From Dokdonia sp. Dokd-P16 (GTDB lineage: Bacteria > Bacteroidota > Bacteroidia > Flavobacteriales > Flavobacteriaceae), in contig NZ_CP029151.1 in NCBI RefSeq assembly GCF_003095655.1, positions 3,533,001 through 3,597,000 on the forward strand: DNA of 64,000 nucleotides. The letters are read 5' to 3'. The notes beneath the pieces are model-generated. The model was given only the letters and a program-made list of their open reading frames with translations. It searched no databases and was not told the origin of the DNA. Positions 23,134 through 32,127 of the stretch are shown here, piece after piece (the first letter of the stretch is position 1; each line of letters begins with the position of its first letter). The translations under genes were made by a program, and so were the position numbers.

Positions 23134-25734
23134 TTATCTTTTTATGACAAACTTGCCACTGTGTTGTTGTGAGGCACTATCTATTATTTTATAAGTGTAG
23201 ATACCTGTTTGTAAATTTGGAGCATTATAAGCTGCTGTTAAGCCTCCGTTATTCGTTGTTATTTCTTGTGCATCTACTATGCGCCCTAGCATATCTACTA
23301 CTGTGATTTGTACTGTTGCACTTGCTTGTGGTAAACGTATTGTAGTCTGCGATATAAATGGGTTAGGGTAATTTATTAATGCATCTGCTACCACTATATT
23401 TTCGTCTGTTGAAAGTACTTCTGAGTTTGCAAATTGTATATCATTAAGCTCCATTTCTTTTGTAACCATCGTTCCATCTTGAGATACCATGGTAAATACT
23501 ACTGTTACTAGATCATTAAGTAATAGCGGTACTCCCGATGTACTTGTAAAATTCTCAAATGAGATGTCAAAATCTTGATTGCTTTCTGTAAGTACTATCG
23601 TTGCTTTATACTGGTCTTCCCAGATTTCTATGCTTTCCTTTACAAAGGTAATTTCTAAGTTTCCTGTTCCCTTTGCTGTCATCTGTAGTGCATTAAATAT
23701 ACTTACGTCTACTGCTTGAAATCGTGCTGTAAGTGCTCTATATGCCGCAACATAACTATTTGTAGTTGCTGTGAGCGACAGGTTACGTTCTATAGCATAA
23801 GTATCATCTGCATATGTTTGTTCGTTTTCTGAAATTTCATAGATTACTACATCTGTCCCTTCTTGAGATGCATCTACTCCCCATGGTCCGTCAGATAAGA
23901 ATAAATCATCTGGAGTATTAATCCCGTCGCCTATTCTAAAGCCTATGTCAAATAAGTATCCAGTATCTATGGTTACTTGTGTGATGTAATTTTCGCCAAG
24001 TGAGATGCTAGAGGTTGTTGTTACAATCTCGCTTGTTTCTGTTGCTCTTATTCCTGCGTCAAAGATTACACTTTCGGTTGCGTTTGTATTGATAATTTCT
24101 AGTTGTAAAGCTCCGTTGTTATAGTTTCCTTTTTTTACAAAAACCGTAGGTGGTGCTGAGGTACTATATGCTGTTACTGGCTTTTGTACTTCTAGAAGAT
24201 TCAAAACTTGTTGTCCTAGCTTGTGTAAATCATCAATCGAGTTTGCCCATATTTGGAAGTTGTAAAATGTCACATCATCTTCATAACTATCCAGATTCCA
24301 GTGGCTTTCTACAGCAAACTCAGTCTCGTTGTTTACCATTTTCGCCGAAAGGCTTAAAACAAATTCTACACTACCATCTATATTTTTAATAAGTGACTTA
24401 ATAAATTGTTGATCATTAATTGCTATCGTAGATACAGATATAAGCTCTGCTCCTAGTAAACGATCACAGATATATTTCGTGTGCTCATACACGCCATTTT
24501 CTGTCTTAAGTGCAAGAATAGATGCGGTTGAGAGTTCGCCTTTTATGTAATCTACAGCATAAACATCTGTTGCATTTGTGATACCTACTAGATCTGTAGG
24601 TGTAGACTCTACTACATAATCCTCATCAATCTCCTCTAGTGGGATAAGATCTGCAAGCGTAAATGCTTGCGCAGTTCTTACGGCGTAAGTGTCTTTCTTA
24701 TCTACTAGCGGTGCAAGGTCTTTATTAAACTCATAACTCTCCTTTGCACGATTAAAATTACGTTTTGCGATGGCGTTAGAGAGTCTATTATTACTTTCTA
24801 ATCCTCCTTTATTTCCTGTAGATGCTTCTGGGTCTATAGTTGCACACATCCCGTATCCTGAGCATGATGGATCTTCACAATCTATGAGCCCGTCACCGTC
24901 ATCATCAATGCCGTTATCACAAATTTCTTGTAACACCGGTGCTGTAGGGCAACGTGCGCCATCATTACTTGCACTAGATGGTCCAAAGGCAAAAAGATTT
25001 GAATCTATAACTCCTATCCCATCAAGGTCTTGAACACTTTGTATTACATAAATAGTCCCTGTTTGATTTGCAGATACGTAGAAACGTCCTGATGCATCAA
25101 AATAAACGGCTCCATAGGTGTAGTTAAGTCCTGATAAGATAGGTACAATACCTAAAGGTTGCACTTGTCCATTTTCTGGGTTAATTCTATATAATATGTT
25201 CGTTCCTTTCTCTACAGCATACAACTGATTATCTACTGCATTAAATGCCCAGTCGTGTATATTTAAACTTTGTGATAATGAAGCCGTAGAAGTAAGCTCT
25301 GTGTATGTTTCTGACGCTGGATCAAGGTCTACAGTGTAGTATGTACTCCCGCCAGATTTAAAATAATATTGTCCTGTAGCGCTTATGTCACCTACATATT
25401 TATTGCCAGAAGGTAATGCATCTATAGTGATAGTAGTAGTCTCAAAGTTCTTACCTATTTTGACAATGGATTTTGATGGGCTTGATAAATATCCCCAGAT
25501 GTACCCATCTGCTGGATTGTATGCCGCTGCGTTTATCTTTCCTGCTGTGATATCTTTTGCTGCTAAAAAAGAATTTCCAGAAGCAAGGTCAATAGCGTAC
25601 ACATCATTGTATTGAAATAAGTATGCACTATAATCACAATTAAAAGGGACATCTTGTGAGCTAGCTGTAAATGAATACAGCAGGCAACTTAGTGCGATTA
25701 ATTGTCTTGTAAGAGAGTAGAAATTTGCTTTCAT
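23134..25734 (-). CDS. Secreted protein with T9SS C-terminal sorting domain
   Basis: 866 residues. Signal peptide (LIALSCLLYSFTASSQ), then a propeller-like region (~30-270) with repeated YxxDLxxG turns (DUF6923-like). A calcium-type motif CDNGIDDDGDGLIDCEDPSC follows near 270-290, then a long beta-rich middle. The end is a type A sorting domain (NYPNPFISQTTIRL, then TGIYTYKIID and GKFVIKR). Probably exported by the type IX system and anchored to, or released from, the surface. LytTR-type boxes upstream suggest co-regulation with EPS, so an adhesin or matrix protein is plausible. Confidence 0.82.
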   Translation of the reverse strand: MKANFYSLTRQLIALSCLLYSFTASSQDVPFNCDYSAYLFQYNDVYAIDLASGNSFLAAKDITAGKINAAAYNPADGYIWGYLSSPSKSIVKIGKNFETTTITIDALPSGNKYVGDISATGQYYFKSGGSTYYTVDLDPASETYTELTSTASLSQSLNIHDWAFNAVDNQLYAVEKGTNILYRINPENGQVQPLGIVPILSGLNYTYGAVYFDASGRFYVSANQTGTIYVIQSVQDLDGIGVIDSNLFAFGPSSASNDGARCPTAPVLQEICDNGIDDDGDGLIDCEDPSCSGYGMCATIDPEASTGNKGGLESNNRLSNAIAKRNFNRAKESYEFNKDLAPLVDKKDTYAVRTAQAFTLADLIPLEEIDEDYVVESTPTDLVGITNATDVYAVDYIKGELSTASILALKTENGVYEHTKYICDRLLGAELISVSTIAINDQQFIKSLIKNIDGSVEFVLSLSAKMVNNETEFAVESHWNLDSYEDDVTFYNFQIWANSIDDLHKLGQQVLNLLEVQKPVTAYSTSAPPTVFVKKGNYNNGALQLEIINTNATESVIFDAGIRATETSEIVTTTSSISLGENYITQVTIDTGYLFDIGFRIGDGINTPDDLFLSDGPWGVDASQEGTDVVIYEISENEQTYADDTYAIERNLSLTATTNSYVAAYRALTARFQAVDVSIFNALQMTAKGTGNLEITFVKESIEIWEDQYKATIVLTESNQDFDISFENFTSTSGVPLLLNDLVTVVFTMVSQDGTMVTKEMELNDIQFANSEVLSTDENIVVADALINYPNPFISQTTIRLPQASATVQITVVDMLGRIVDAQEITTNNGGLTAAYNAPNLQTGIYTYKIIDSASQQHSGKFVIKR

Positions 25735-25799
25735 ATTGCTTCTATTGATGTGATTATAGAAACAAAATTAGGCAGTTTATACCCTGATTTTCAATTTAT

Positions 25800-25852
25800 T
25801 CGACCGTACTGGTCTATGTATCGTTGAGTGGTAATTTACTGTAGACGAATGG
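25800..25852. promoter_or_regulatory. LytTR-type operator of the T9SS protein gene, triple box
   Basis: TCGACCGTACT (25800), TCGTTGAGTGG (25821) and TAGACGAATGG (25842): three boxes on a 21-bp period. A perfect -7 element TAATTTTG (minus strand, 25770-25763) ends 58 bp from the middle box. Confidence 0.6.
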
Positions 25853-25863
25853 AATTTATTGTT

Positions 25864-26586
25864 TTACAGCAAGTTAAGTCGCTTCATAAGTTCAGGTCTG
25901 TTAGAACGACTTATTGGGATTACATCTCTAGCTATCAAAACGCTATTATCTTCAATATCAACTATTTTCTTAATGTTAATAATGTAAGAGCGATGTATTT
26001 TTAAGAAAAGACTATCTGGTAGTTTTTCCTCTATTTTCTTAAGTGTAGAATGTACAGTATAATTTTTTCCTTCAGTTTTAATAAGTACGTAGTCACCTTT
26101 TGCTTCTACGAGAAATATTTTTTCAAACTCAATCTTTATAAGACGTCTATCTATGTTTACATACATCTCCTTTTCTGAGGTCTCTTCTTGCTTTGATTCT
26201 TGAGGAGCCACAATATTTTGTACTACTGGAGATTTAAAGCTTTCAACTTTTTGCATCGCCTTAAGAAATCTAGGTAGGGTTATAGGTTTTACTAGATAAT
26301 CTACAATACAATCATACTCAAAAGCTTCTATCGCAAAGTCACGATCTGAGGTAGTAAGTACAATTTTAGGCGGATTTTTAAGCGAGTCTATAAAGTCAAA
26401 ACCTGTAAAATCTGGCATGTGTATATCTAAGAATATGAGGTCAATCTCGTTCTTATTTAAAAATTTGATTGCCTGCATCGCGTTAGGAAACTCATCAATT
26501 ACATTGAGTTCGTCTACCTGGCTACATAAGTGCGATACGATAGTACGTGCCGCAGTTTCATCATCTACAATAATACAGTTCAACAT
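25864..26586 (-). CDS. LytTR-family response regulator
   Basis: 241 residues from MLNCIIVDDETAAR; an upstream in-frame start at 26613 precedes the conserved beginning and is unlikely. The receiver domain has acidic Asp8/Asp9, phosphorylation site Asp54 (LIFLDIHMP) and YLVKP. The C-terminal LytTR domain (YVNIDRRLIKIEFEKIFLVEAKGDYVLIKTE, abbreviated here) ends with FLKIHRSYIINIKKI. This is the last gene of the H-NOX/FIST operon, following the Hpt gene by 35 bp. It is therefore the likely output that binds the 21-bp-period repeats in this window. Confidence 0.93.
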   Translation of the reverse strand: MLNCIIVDDETAARTIVSHLCSQVDELNVIDEFPNAMQAIKFLNKNEIDLIFLDIHMPDFTGFDFIDSLKNPPKIVLTTSDRDFAIEAFEYDCIVDYLVKPITLPRFLKAMQKVESFKSPVVQNIVAPQESKQEETSEKEMYVNIDRRLIKIEFEKIFLVEAKGDYVLIKTEGKNYTVHSTLKKIEEKLPDSLFLKIHRSYIINIKKIVDIEDNSVLIARDVIPISRSNRPELMKRLNLL

Positions 26587-26621
26587 ATAGATATTTTGTG
26601 ATTTAATATGCAATTTACAGA

Positions 26622-26939
26622 TTATAAATCTTTTATAAAATGGATTACAGCGGTTAGAATGCTTTCAAATTCTTCTTTTAAGGTTGATTTTCCTTCTTTA
26701 AGCTCATCTTCATAAGCAATGGCGAGTTCGTACCCTTTTTCTAATCCTACGATACCTAGTTTGTGTTTAATCTTATGTACATTTTCGGCCGCTTTCGCGA
26801 AAGCGGAATCCTTCATATTACCTTCATACTCGGCAATTTCTTGAGGTAATTCTGCTTGTACAACGCCTATAAGTTTTTTTTCAAAACCTGCGTCTCCACC
26901 TGAAAGTTCTTTGATATAATTGAGATTGGGCTGTTCCAT
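26622..26939 (-). CDS. Histidine phosphotransfer (Hpt) domain protein
   Basis: 105 residues from MEQPNLNYIKELSGGD, whose ATG lies one base after the kinase stop. The four-helix Hpt fold is recognisable by ENVHKIKHKLGIVGL, with His55 as the likely phospho-acceptor, and by a C-terminal helix pair. It would relay phosphate between a kinase/receiver step and the LytTR regulator. The palindrome at 26790 encodes AFAKA (residues 46-50) directly before the active helix segment. Confidence 0.85.
   Translation of the reverse strand: MEQPNLNYIKELSGGDAGFEKKLIGVVQAELPQEIAEYEGNMKDSAFAKAAENVHKIKHKLGIVGLEKGYELAIAYEDELKEGKSTLKEEFESILTAVIHFIKDL
26790..26805. repeat. Palindrome CGCTTTCGCGAAAGCG inside the Hpt gene
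   Basis: Read on the minus strand as SAFAKAA, five residues before the acceptor His. Confidence 0.95.
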
Positions 26940-26940
26940 A

Positions 26941-27984
26941 TCATGTAGTTTGAGGTAACGTAAAATAAAATGTAGTTCCCACACCTTCTGTGCTATCTAA
27001 CCATATTTTACCATCATAGAAGTGTACGATTTTCTTAACAATAGATAATCCAATTCCCGTACTTTCAGAATCATTCTCTAGCTTTTGAAACACTTGAAAA
27101 ATCTTGTGGAAGTATGCTGGATTAATTCCTTTACCATTATCCTTGATTTCAAACTGGAAATTATCATCAAGGTTTCTTGCTATTACTTCTATAAGTCCTT
27201 TAGGCTTATCTATACTGCTTACAGCATTACCTATCAAATTTTGAAATAACTGCTGGATTTTAAAACGGTCTGCAAGAATAGTAGGTAGCTTATGTATTTT
27301 AATAGTAATATGCTCTGGTAGATGCATGAGATCTACGGTTTCTTTTACCAGAACATTAAGGTCTATCTGTCGTTCTGTGCGTACTTCCTTGTCAATAGAA
27401 GAGTAATTTAAAATACCTGTAATAAGGGCATCCATTTTTTCTAAATGGGTTACTATAAGACCAATTTGAGTTTTTCCCTCCTCGCCTATGGCGTCTCCAT
27501 AATCTTCTTTGAGCCAACTTACTAATGCTTCAATACTGCGCAATGGTGATTTGAGATCATGAGATACAATGTGTGCATAATCATTGAGCTCTTGGTTTTG
27601 CAATGCTAGTTCTTTTACTAGTAATTCTTGATCTCTATTTACTAGGATAAGTTGCTCTGCTTGCTGGCTTATATATTCGGCTAGGTTTGCGTCGCCTATA
27701 TCAATACCTTCATCATCATCTTCACCAAAGGGTTGTACTGCATTTATAACAGACTGCAAGCGTATCAATAATCCTTGCTGTCTTTGTGACTCTTCTCTAA
27801 GTTGTTTATTTGCTTCAAATAGCTCATCTGAGCTTAGTTTCATGGCTAGTTGTGTCAACTTAAACTGATTGTCAAAATTATCATATGATCCTCCCACGGC
27901 ATCAAAAAAGACCTGCATATCCTCACGATCTTTAAGATCGTCAGGAAGATATTTACGTATTTGTCTTTTTAAGAGTGGGTTCAT
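26941..27984 (-). CDS. Soluble histidine kinase paired with the FIST protein
   Basis: 347 residues, no membrane segment. The N-terminal ~120 residues (LKRQIRKYLP, then FFDAVGGSYDNFD and KLSSDELFEANKQLREE) form a coiled-coil module found in kinases and cyclases linked to FIST sensors. The HisKA domain has YAHIVSHDLKSPLRSI and the ATPase domain has NLIGNAVSSI, DNGKGI and STGIGLSIVKKIV. Its start directly abuts the FIST stop, and the Hpt start is one base after its own stop. It probably receives its signal from the FIST protein by contact. Confidence 0.9.
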   Translation of the reverse strand: MNPLLKRQIRKYLPDDLKDREDMQVFFDAVGGSYDNFDNQFKLTQLAMKLSSDELFEANKQLREESQRQQGLLIRLQSVINAVQPFGEDDDEGIDIGDANLAEYISQQAEQLILVNRDQELLVKELALQNQELNDYAHIVSHDLKSPLRSIEALVSWLKEDYGDAIGEEGKTQIGLIVTHLEKMDALITGILNYSSIDKEVRTERQIDLNVLVKETVDLMHLPEHITIKIHKLPTILADRFKIQQLFQNLIGNAVSSIDKPKGLIEVIARNLDDNFQFEIKDNGKGINPAYFHKIFQVFQKLENDSESTGIGLSIVKKIVHFYDGKIWLDSTEGVGTTFYFTLPQTT

Positions 27985-29115
27985 CTATTCGCTTATTAAA
28001 GTGATAGTCATCGTTTGATTATGCAATTTGCAACTACGTTCTCCGTAAAATGGTGCAATCTCTCCATAAGAGTACATACCACTTATCACTACATCATCCC
28101 CTATCACACTCATCACTTCCTCGACCTCTTCTTCAATGCGTTGATCTAGTACTAATTTACGTCCTATACAGCTTATAAGCAATGCTAATTGTGGCGGATT
28201 ATTCCTTCCCTCCATAGCCCTCAATGCTGCGGTTTCTGATGCCGAAGCGATACTATCCATATTTGTCATCATAAGTTGTACCTTAGATTGCTCTGGCACA
28301 TCTCCTGCTAGAATCATCGCGTTTTTATCTTCATCTATATTTAAAATCGTACGTACAAATGACTGGTCATTTTCTGCACTTTTTACATTGAGCGGATAAA
28401 TAAGCGCAGATCCTGGTAAATCTTGTGCTTTATCACCTAGGTAGGTTTTGTATAAATCTAATGCTGGTTTACCATCTATCTCGTATAAGATATTACCATC
28501 AGATTTTGTGATCAACCTTTCTGGTCCAAAAGGTGTCCACCCACCATAAATAGAAAATGACGCTTCAAAGGTTTCTCCATAAAAACCTATGACTACAATC
28601 TCGCCTTCCTTTGGTGCTTCATTATAAGAGGCAAGTGTTTTTTCAAAACGTGCATCATCTCCACAAAGTCCGCCAGTAATTAAAACATTAGGCAATGCTC
28701 CTTGCATTCCCTTGGTGAGGGCAGATCCATTTACAAAACTCCCCTCAGATAATACAAATACATGCTTAAGGCCTTCTACAGTTAACTTCTTTATTATTGT
28801 AGATCCCGCTTTTTCACTATCGTCTCCTACTTCATGAATATTAAATGTTTGAATCTCAAAGGAAGACTTTTCAAACTCTATTGCGGTTATTGTAATATGT
28901 TCATCATTTACTGCACCAGCTACAATCTCACCACTAGAAGATCCAAAAACTAAATGCCCCGAAGGAAATAAGTCTCTTACTTCCTCAAAAACACCTTCCT
29001 TTTCTAGAAGGAAACGATTTCCTAGAATAAGCACCAGCGGATTACTAAGTGTTATGGATTCACTTAAATAGTGCCATGAACCAGACGAGTCGCGTTGTAG
29101 TTGTACTGTTCTCAT
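27985..29115 (-). CDS. FIST domain sensor protein (NosP-like)
   Basis: 376 residues. The FIST_N part (NPLVLILGNRFLLEKEGVFEEV, then GSSSGEIVAGAVNDEHITI) and FIST_C part (YKTYLGDKAQDLPGSALIYPL, then ALLISCIGRKLVLDQRIEEE and GMYSYGEIAPF) are both present, full length. In Pseudomonas and Vibrio, FIST proteins named NosP bind heme and sense nitric oxide, working with an adjacent kinase. Here the kinase gene follows immediately. Small-molecule or amino-acid sensing is the alternative. Heme binding cannot be read from sequence alone. Confidence 0.82.
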   Translation of the reverse strand: MRTVQLQRDSSGSWHYLSESITLSNPLVLILGNRFLLEKEGVFEEVRDLFPSGHLVFGSSSGEIVAGAVNDEHITITAIEFEKSSFEIQTFNIHEVGDDSEKAGSTIIKKLTVEGLKHVFVLSEGSFVNGSALTKGMQGALPNVLITGGLCGDDARFEKTLASYNEAPKEGEIVVIGFYGETFEASFSIYGGWTPFGPERLITKSDGNILYEIDGKPALDLYKTYLGDKAQDLPGSALIYPLNVKSAENDQSFVRTILNIDEDKNAMILAGDVPEQSKVQLMMTNMDSIASASETAALRAMEGRNNPPQLALLISCIGRKLVLDQRIEEEVEEVMSVIGDDVVISGMYSYGEIAPFYGERSCKLHNQTMTITLISE

Positions 29116-29119
29116 TATA

Positions 29120-31096
29120 TTATTTTTGTAATGTAAAAAAGAAAGTAGTTCCCTCTCCTACGTTGCTCTCTAACCATATACTTCCTTTATAAAGGTCTAC
29201 TATTTTCTTAACAATAGAAAGTCCTATACCCGTCGAGTCTTTATGGTTATTGAGTGACTGAAAAATTTTAAATATTTTATCATGGTATTCCTTAGGAATC
29301 CCGATTCCATTATCCTTAACCGTAAAGGTATAATGTGTTTTGTTTTCTGTGTATCCTACTTCTATGTGACCTTCTTCTTTATCACAATAACGTATAGCAT
29401 TACTCATCAAATTCTGAAATAACTGTTGTAACTTGACTTTATCTCCATTTACCGTAGGTAAATCTGGATGAATATACAATGTTATATGTTCTGGACAGTG
29501 AAGTAAAGTTTCTATATCTGCTAGTACTTCTTGTAAATTTACTTTTTCTCGAGGGGCATTTTCAGATCCTACACTGGAGTATTCAAGAACATCAGATATA
29601 AGCTGTTCCATCTTTTCTAAAGTGGTGTCTATCATCGCAAGATGACTCATTGTTTCCTCTGTAAGCACACCTTCATTATCATCCTTAATCCAATTTACAA
29701 GTGCATTTATACTCCTAAGCGGACTTTTAAGATCATGAGAAACTACATGTGCATACTCCTGCAGCTCATCATTACTTTTTTCAAGCTTCTTTAAAAGATT
29801 TTCCTTTTGTATCTCTAAACTTTTGAGCTCTGTTATATCGAGGTGTATTCCTATAGAGCCTATGACTTTGCCATTTAAATTATAGTTTGGAGCACCACTT
29901 ATTAACCAGTGTTTAAATTCACCACTCTTAGTTATAGCCTGCACTTCGTATGAATTTGACGCTCCGCTCAACCTATCATTATTCTCTTGAGTAAGCCTTT
30001 CTTGAGATGCTGGTGTAAGTAGTATTTCCTTTGCATTTTTCCCAAGTATTTCCTCTTCCGTATATCCAGATAATAGTTCAAAACTATTATTAACCATCAA
30101 AATTTCATTATCAAGATTTACCTCAGTAAGACCCAAGTTCATATTTGCAATAATGTCACTATATTTTTGACGTTCTGCTTCTATGCTTTCGCGAAACTTT
30201 CTTCTCAAGGTAACATCTCTATACGTCCAAAGGTGACCTTTATAAATACCTTCTTCATAAATAGGAATAAAATCTCTCTCCAAGATACGACCATCAACTA
30301 ATTTAAGCTCATCAGATAGCGCTTGTTCTTTTTTTCGTGTAAGCGTATTAATTCTTGATACAAATTCTTCTGGATCCTTAAAAAGATGTTTGCTTTCTGT
30401 TGCTGCATTCTCACAGTTTACTCCGATGAGTTGTTCTGGAGTAGCAGTAATATTAAAAAAATCGCAAAAGCGATTATTTGTGATTACAATATTTCTGTGC
30501 TCATCTTCTAAAAGTATACCACTTTCTAGGTTTAAGATAAGCGCAGATAATCTATTTTCTGAATCTACGAGACGTTGCTCTGCAGCTTTTTCTTCAGTAA
30601 TATCTCTTACAATACCTTGCGCTGCTATAGGTTGTCCATCTGCATTAAATACAATACTTGCATTAATATGAACCAACTTAATAGCTCCTGAAGCAATAAT
30701 AATTTTTATTTGAAAATCTGTTATTGCTCCTTTAGAGGTTAGGATTTCAAAACCCTCGACAACTTTATCATTTTCGTCTGGGTGGACAATATCCCAAAGA
30801 TTGAAGTTATCTTCTAGGCTATACCCTAGAAGTTTTATGGCAGCATCATTCATCTTGATAACATTGCCAGATAACTCCATAACCACGTAAGCATCCACAA
30901 TGTTTTCAAACACTCCTTCAAGTTCAGAAGTGCGTTCTTTTACAATATCTTCCAGTTTTGAGTTTGAAACTCTCAACTCCTCAGATTTGTGATATAATTC
31001 TAATGACTTTTCCTCAAGAATACGCTCGGCTTCTTTTCTAGCGGCCTTTTCACGCGCTAGTGCTCTTTCATACATCTTGATTTTGGGGTCACTCAT
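29120..31096 (-). CDS. PAS-domain histidine kinase next to H-NOX
   Basis: 658 residues, cytoplasmic. A coiled-coil N-terminus (YERALAREKAARKEAERILEE) is followed by three PAS domains (about 58-170, 178-300 and 303-425; GYTEEEILGKNAKEI in the third). Then come HisKA with YAHVVSHDLKSPLRSI and an ATPase domain with NLMSNAIRY, DNGIGIP and STGIGLSIVKKIV. It overlaps the H-NOX gene by 8 bp, so it is the likely H-NOX partner kinase. Its HisKA and ATPase parts resemble those of the second kinase at 26941, suggesting duplication or cross-talk. A partial palindrome (30185) lies inside. Confidence 0.92.
   Translation of the reverse strand: MSDPKIKMYERALAREKAARKEAERILEEKSLELYHKSEELRVSNSKLEDIVKERTSELEGVFENIVDAYVVMELSGNVIKMNDAAIKLLGYSLEDNFNLWDIVHPDENDKVVEGFEILTSKGAITDFQIKIIIASGAIKLVHINASIVFNADGQPIAAQGIVRDITEEKAAEQRLVDSENRLSALILNLESGILLEDEHRNIVITNNRFCDFFNITATPEQLIGVNCENAATESKHLFKDPEEFVSRINTLTRKKEQALSDELKLVDGRILERDFIPIYEEGIYKGHLWTYRDVTLRRKFRESIEAERQKYSDIIANMNLGLTEVNLDNEILMVNNSFELLSGYTEEEILGKNAKEILLTPASQERLTQENNDRLSGASNSYEVQAITKSGEFKHWLISGAPNYNLNGKVIGSIGIHLDITELKSLEIQKENLLKKLEKSNDELQEYAHVVSHDLKSPLRSINALVNWIKDDNEGVLTEETMSHLAMIDTTLEKMEQLISDVLEYSSVGSENAPREKVNLQEVLADIETLLHCPEHITLYIHPDLPTVNGDKVKLQQLFQNLMSNAIRYCDKEEGHIEVGYTENKTHYTFTVKDNGIGIPKEYHDKIFKIFQSLNNHKDSTGIGLSIVKKIVDLYKGSIWLESNVGEGTTFFFTLQK
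30185..30196. repeat. Partial palindrome GCTTTCGCGAAA inside the PAS kinase gene
   Basis: Minus-strand frame reads KFRESIE; right arm decayed. Confidence 0.75.
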
Positions 31097-31631
31097 ATGT
31101 TGCTATGCTGAATTTTACTTCGGTTCCGTTTTCTTTTAATTTTTCAACTAAGATAGTAGCTTTTGTATTAAAAAACTCAAAAGTTTTATTCATTAGTCCT
31201 CGACCAAAGGCATGCATGGCTCTGCTTGACTTATAGATCATTACGAGACTTTCCGGAGTCTTCTCTTCTATGGTAAAAGTAGGCAACTCTGCATCTGGAT
31301 AAATCTTTCTAACCTCTACATGTATGTGGTTTTCTATAGATGAAAGCATCTCTATTGGATCTGTATATTGCTTTAAAAAAGATGGATAACTTTTTTCTAC
31401 TACCGTAAAAAAATGCTCTCCATAAACCAGTAATAAATCATCAATTACAAGTCCCGTTTCCTTACTTAAATTAGTAAGTAGGCTCACCATCTCTGTAAAG
31501 CTATAGGTTCCTACTGCTGTATAAACACCATTAGAAGGTAACTCAGATTCATTAAGAATGGTGTCAACCATTTCTAAACCAAATTTTGTTTCAACAAGAT
31601 CTAAAAACTCTGTAAATACAATTCCTTTCAT
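31089..31631 (-). CDS. H-NOX (HNOB) heme-based gas sensor
   Basis: 180 residues, the standard length of a stand-alone bacterial H-NOX. Visible: MKGIVFTEFLDLVETKFG at the start, proximal heme ligand His104 (NHIHVEVRKIYPDAELPTF), the following Pro117 (H-x12-P) and Tyr133-x-Ser135-x-Arg137 (YKSSR), which binds the heme propionates. All diagnostic heme-pocket residues are therefore kept. Stand-alone H-NOX proteins of facultative bacteria bind NO selectively and inhibit or tune a partner kinase, here the gene overlapping its 3' end. It is the second gene of the operon. Confidence 0.94.
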   Translation of the reverse strand: MKGIVFTEFLDLVETKFGLEMVDTILNESELPSNGVYTAVGTYSFTEMVSLLTNLSKETGLVIDDLLLVYGEHFFTVVEKSYPSFLKQYTDPIEMLSSIENHIHVEVRKIYPDAELPTFTIEEKTPESLVMIYKSSRAMHAFGRGLMNKTFEFFNTKATILVEKLKENGTEVKFSIATYE

Positions 31632-32080
31632 TATGCTTTGATTAATTCATTCATACTCCAGTACTCTAAAGCCGATTTTATTTTTTCAACGTAGTGATCG
31701 TATTTTAAAGGTTTAATAATATAACCTGCCACTCCTGTATCATAACAGGCTAGTATATCCTTGCGGTTGCTTGACGTCGTGAGCATTACTGTGGGTAAAA
31801 ATCGTAAAATTTCGTCTTTTTTCAAAATCTTCAAGAACTCTATTCCGTTGATTTTTGGCATATTGAGATCTAAAAATATTACATCTGGCAATACCGTGTG
31901 ATCTTTAAGTATCTCAAGTGCTTCCTCACCATTTTTTGCTTCTATGAGCTCATGGTTCATTTCTAGCTTTGCTATGGCTCTCTTGAGTTTCATTACCTCA
32001 ATGGCATCGTCCTCTATGAGCAGTATTCGTAATTTTTTTGTCCCCAAAGTATTGATCTTTATGTTTCCAAAGTTGGTCAA
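31631..32080 (-). CDS. Single-domain response regulator (Rcp1-like)
   Basis: 149 residues: a receiver only, with Asp24/Asp25, phospho-acceptor Asp71 (FLDLNMPKINGIEFL), TTSSN and IIKPLKYDHY. No output domain, so it works as a phosphate relay or sink or by protein contact. First gene of the seven-gene operon, ending one base into the H-NOX start. The start is TTG at 32080: a stop codon lies immediately upstream in frame and no ATG precedes the receiver, so the weak start seems genuine. Confidence 0.85.
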   Translation of the reverse strand: MTNFGNIKINTLGTKKLRILLIEDDAIEVMKLKRAIAKLEMNHELIEAKNGEEALEILKDHTVLPDVIFLDLNMPKINGIEFLKILKKDEILRFLPTVMLTTSSNRKDILACYDTGVAGYIIKPLKYDHYVEKIKSALEYWSMNELIKA

Positions 32081-32127
32081 TTAAAGTCAATATTCTTCAA
32101 TAATTAAGTCTAACGAGTCCTTTACTG

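Noticed and set aside
25864-32080. c-di-GMP signalling as the output of H-NOX
   Set aside because: No GGDEF, EAL or HD-GYP domain in the operon or window.
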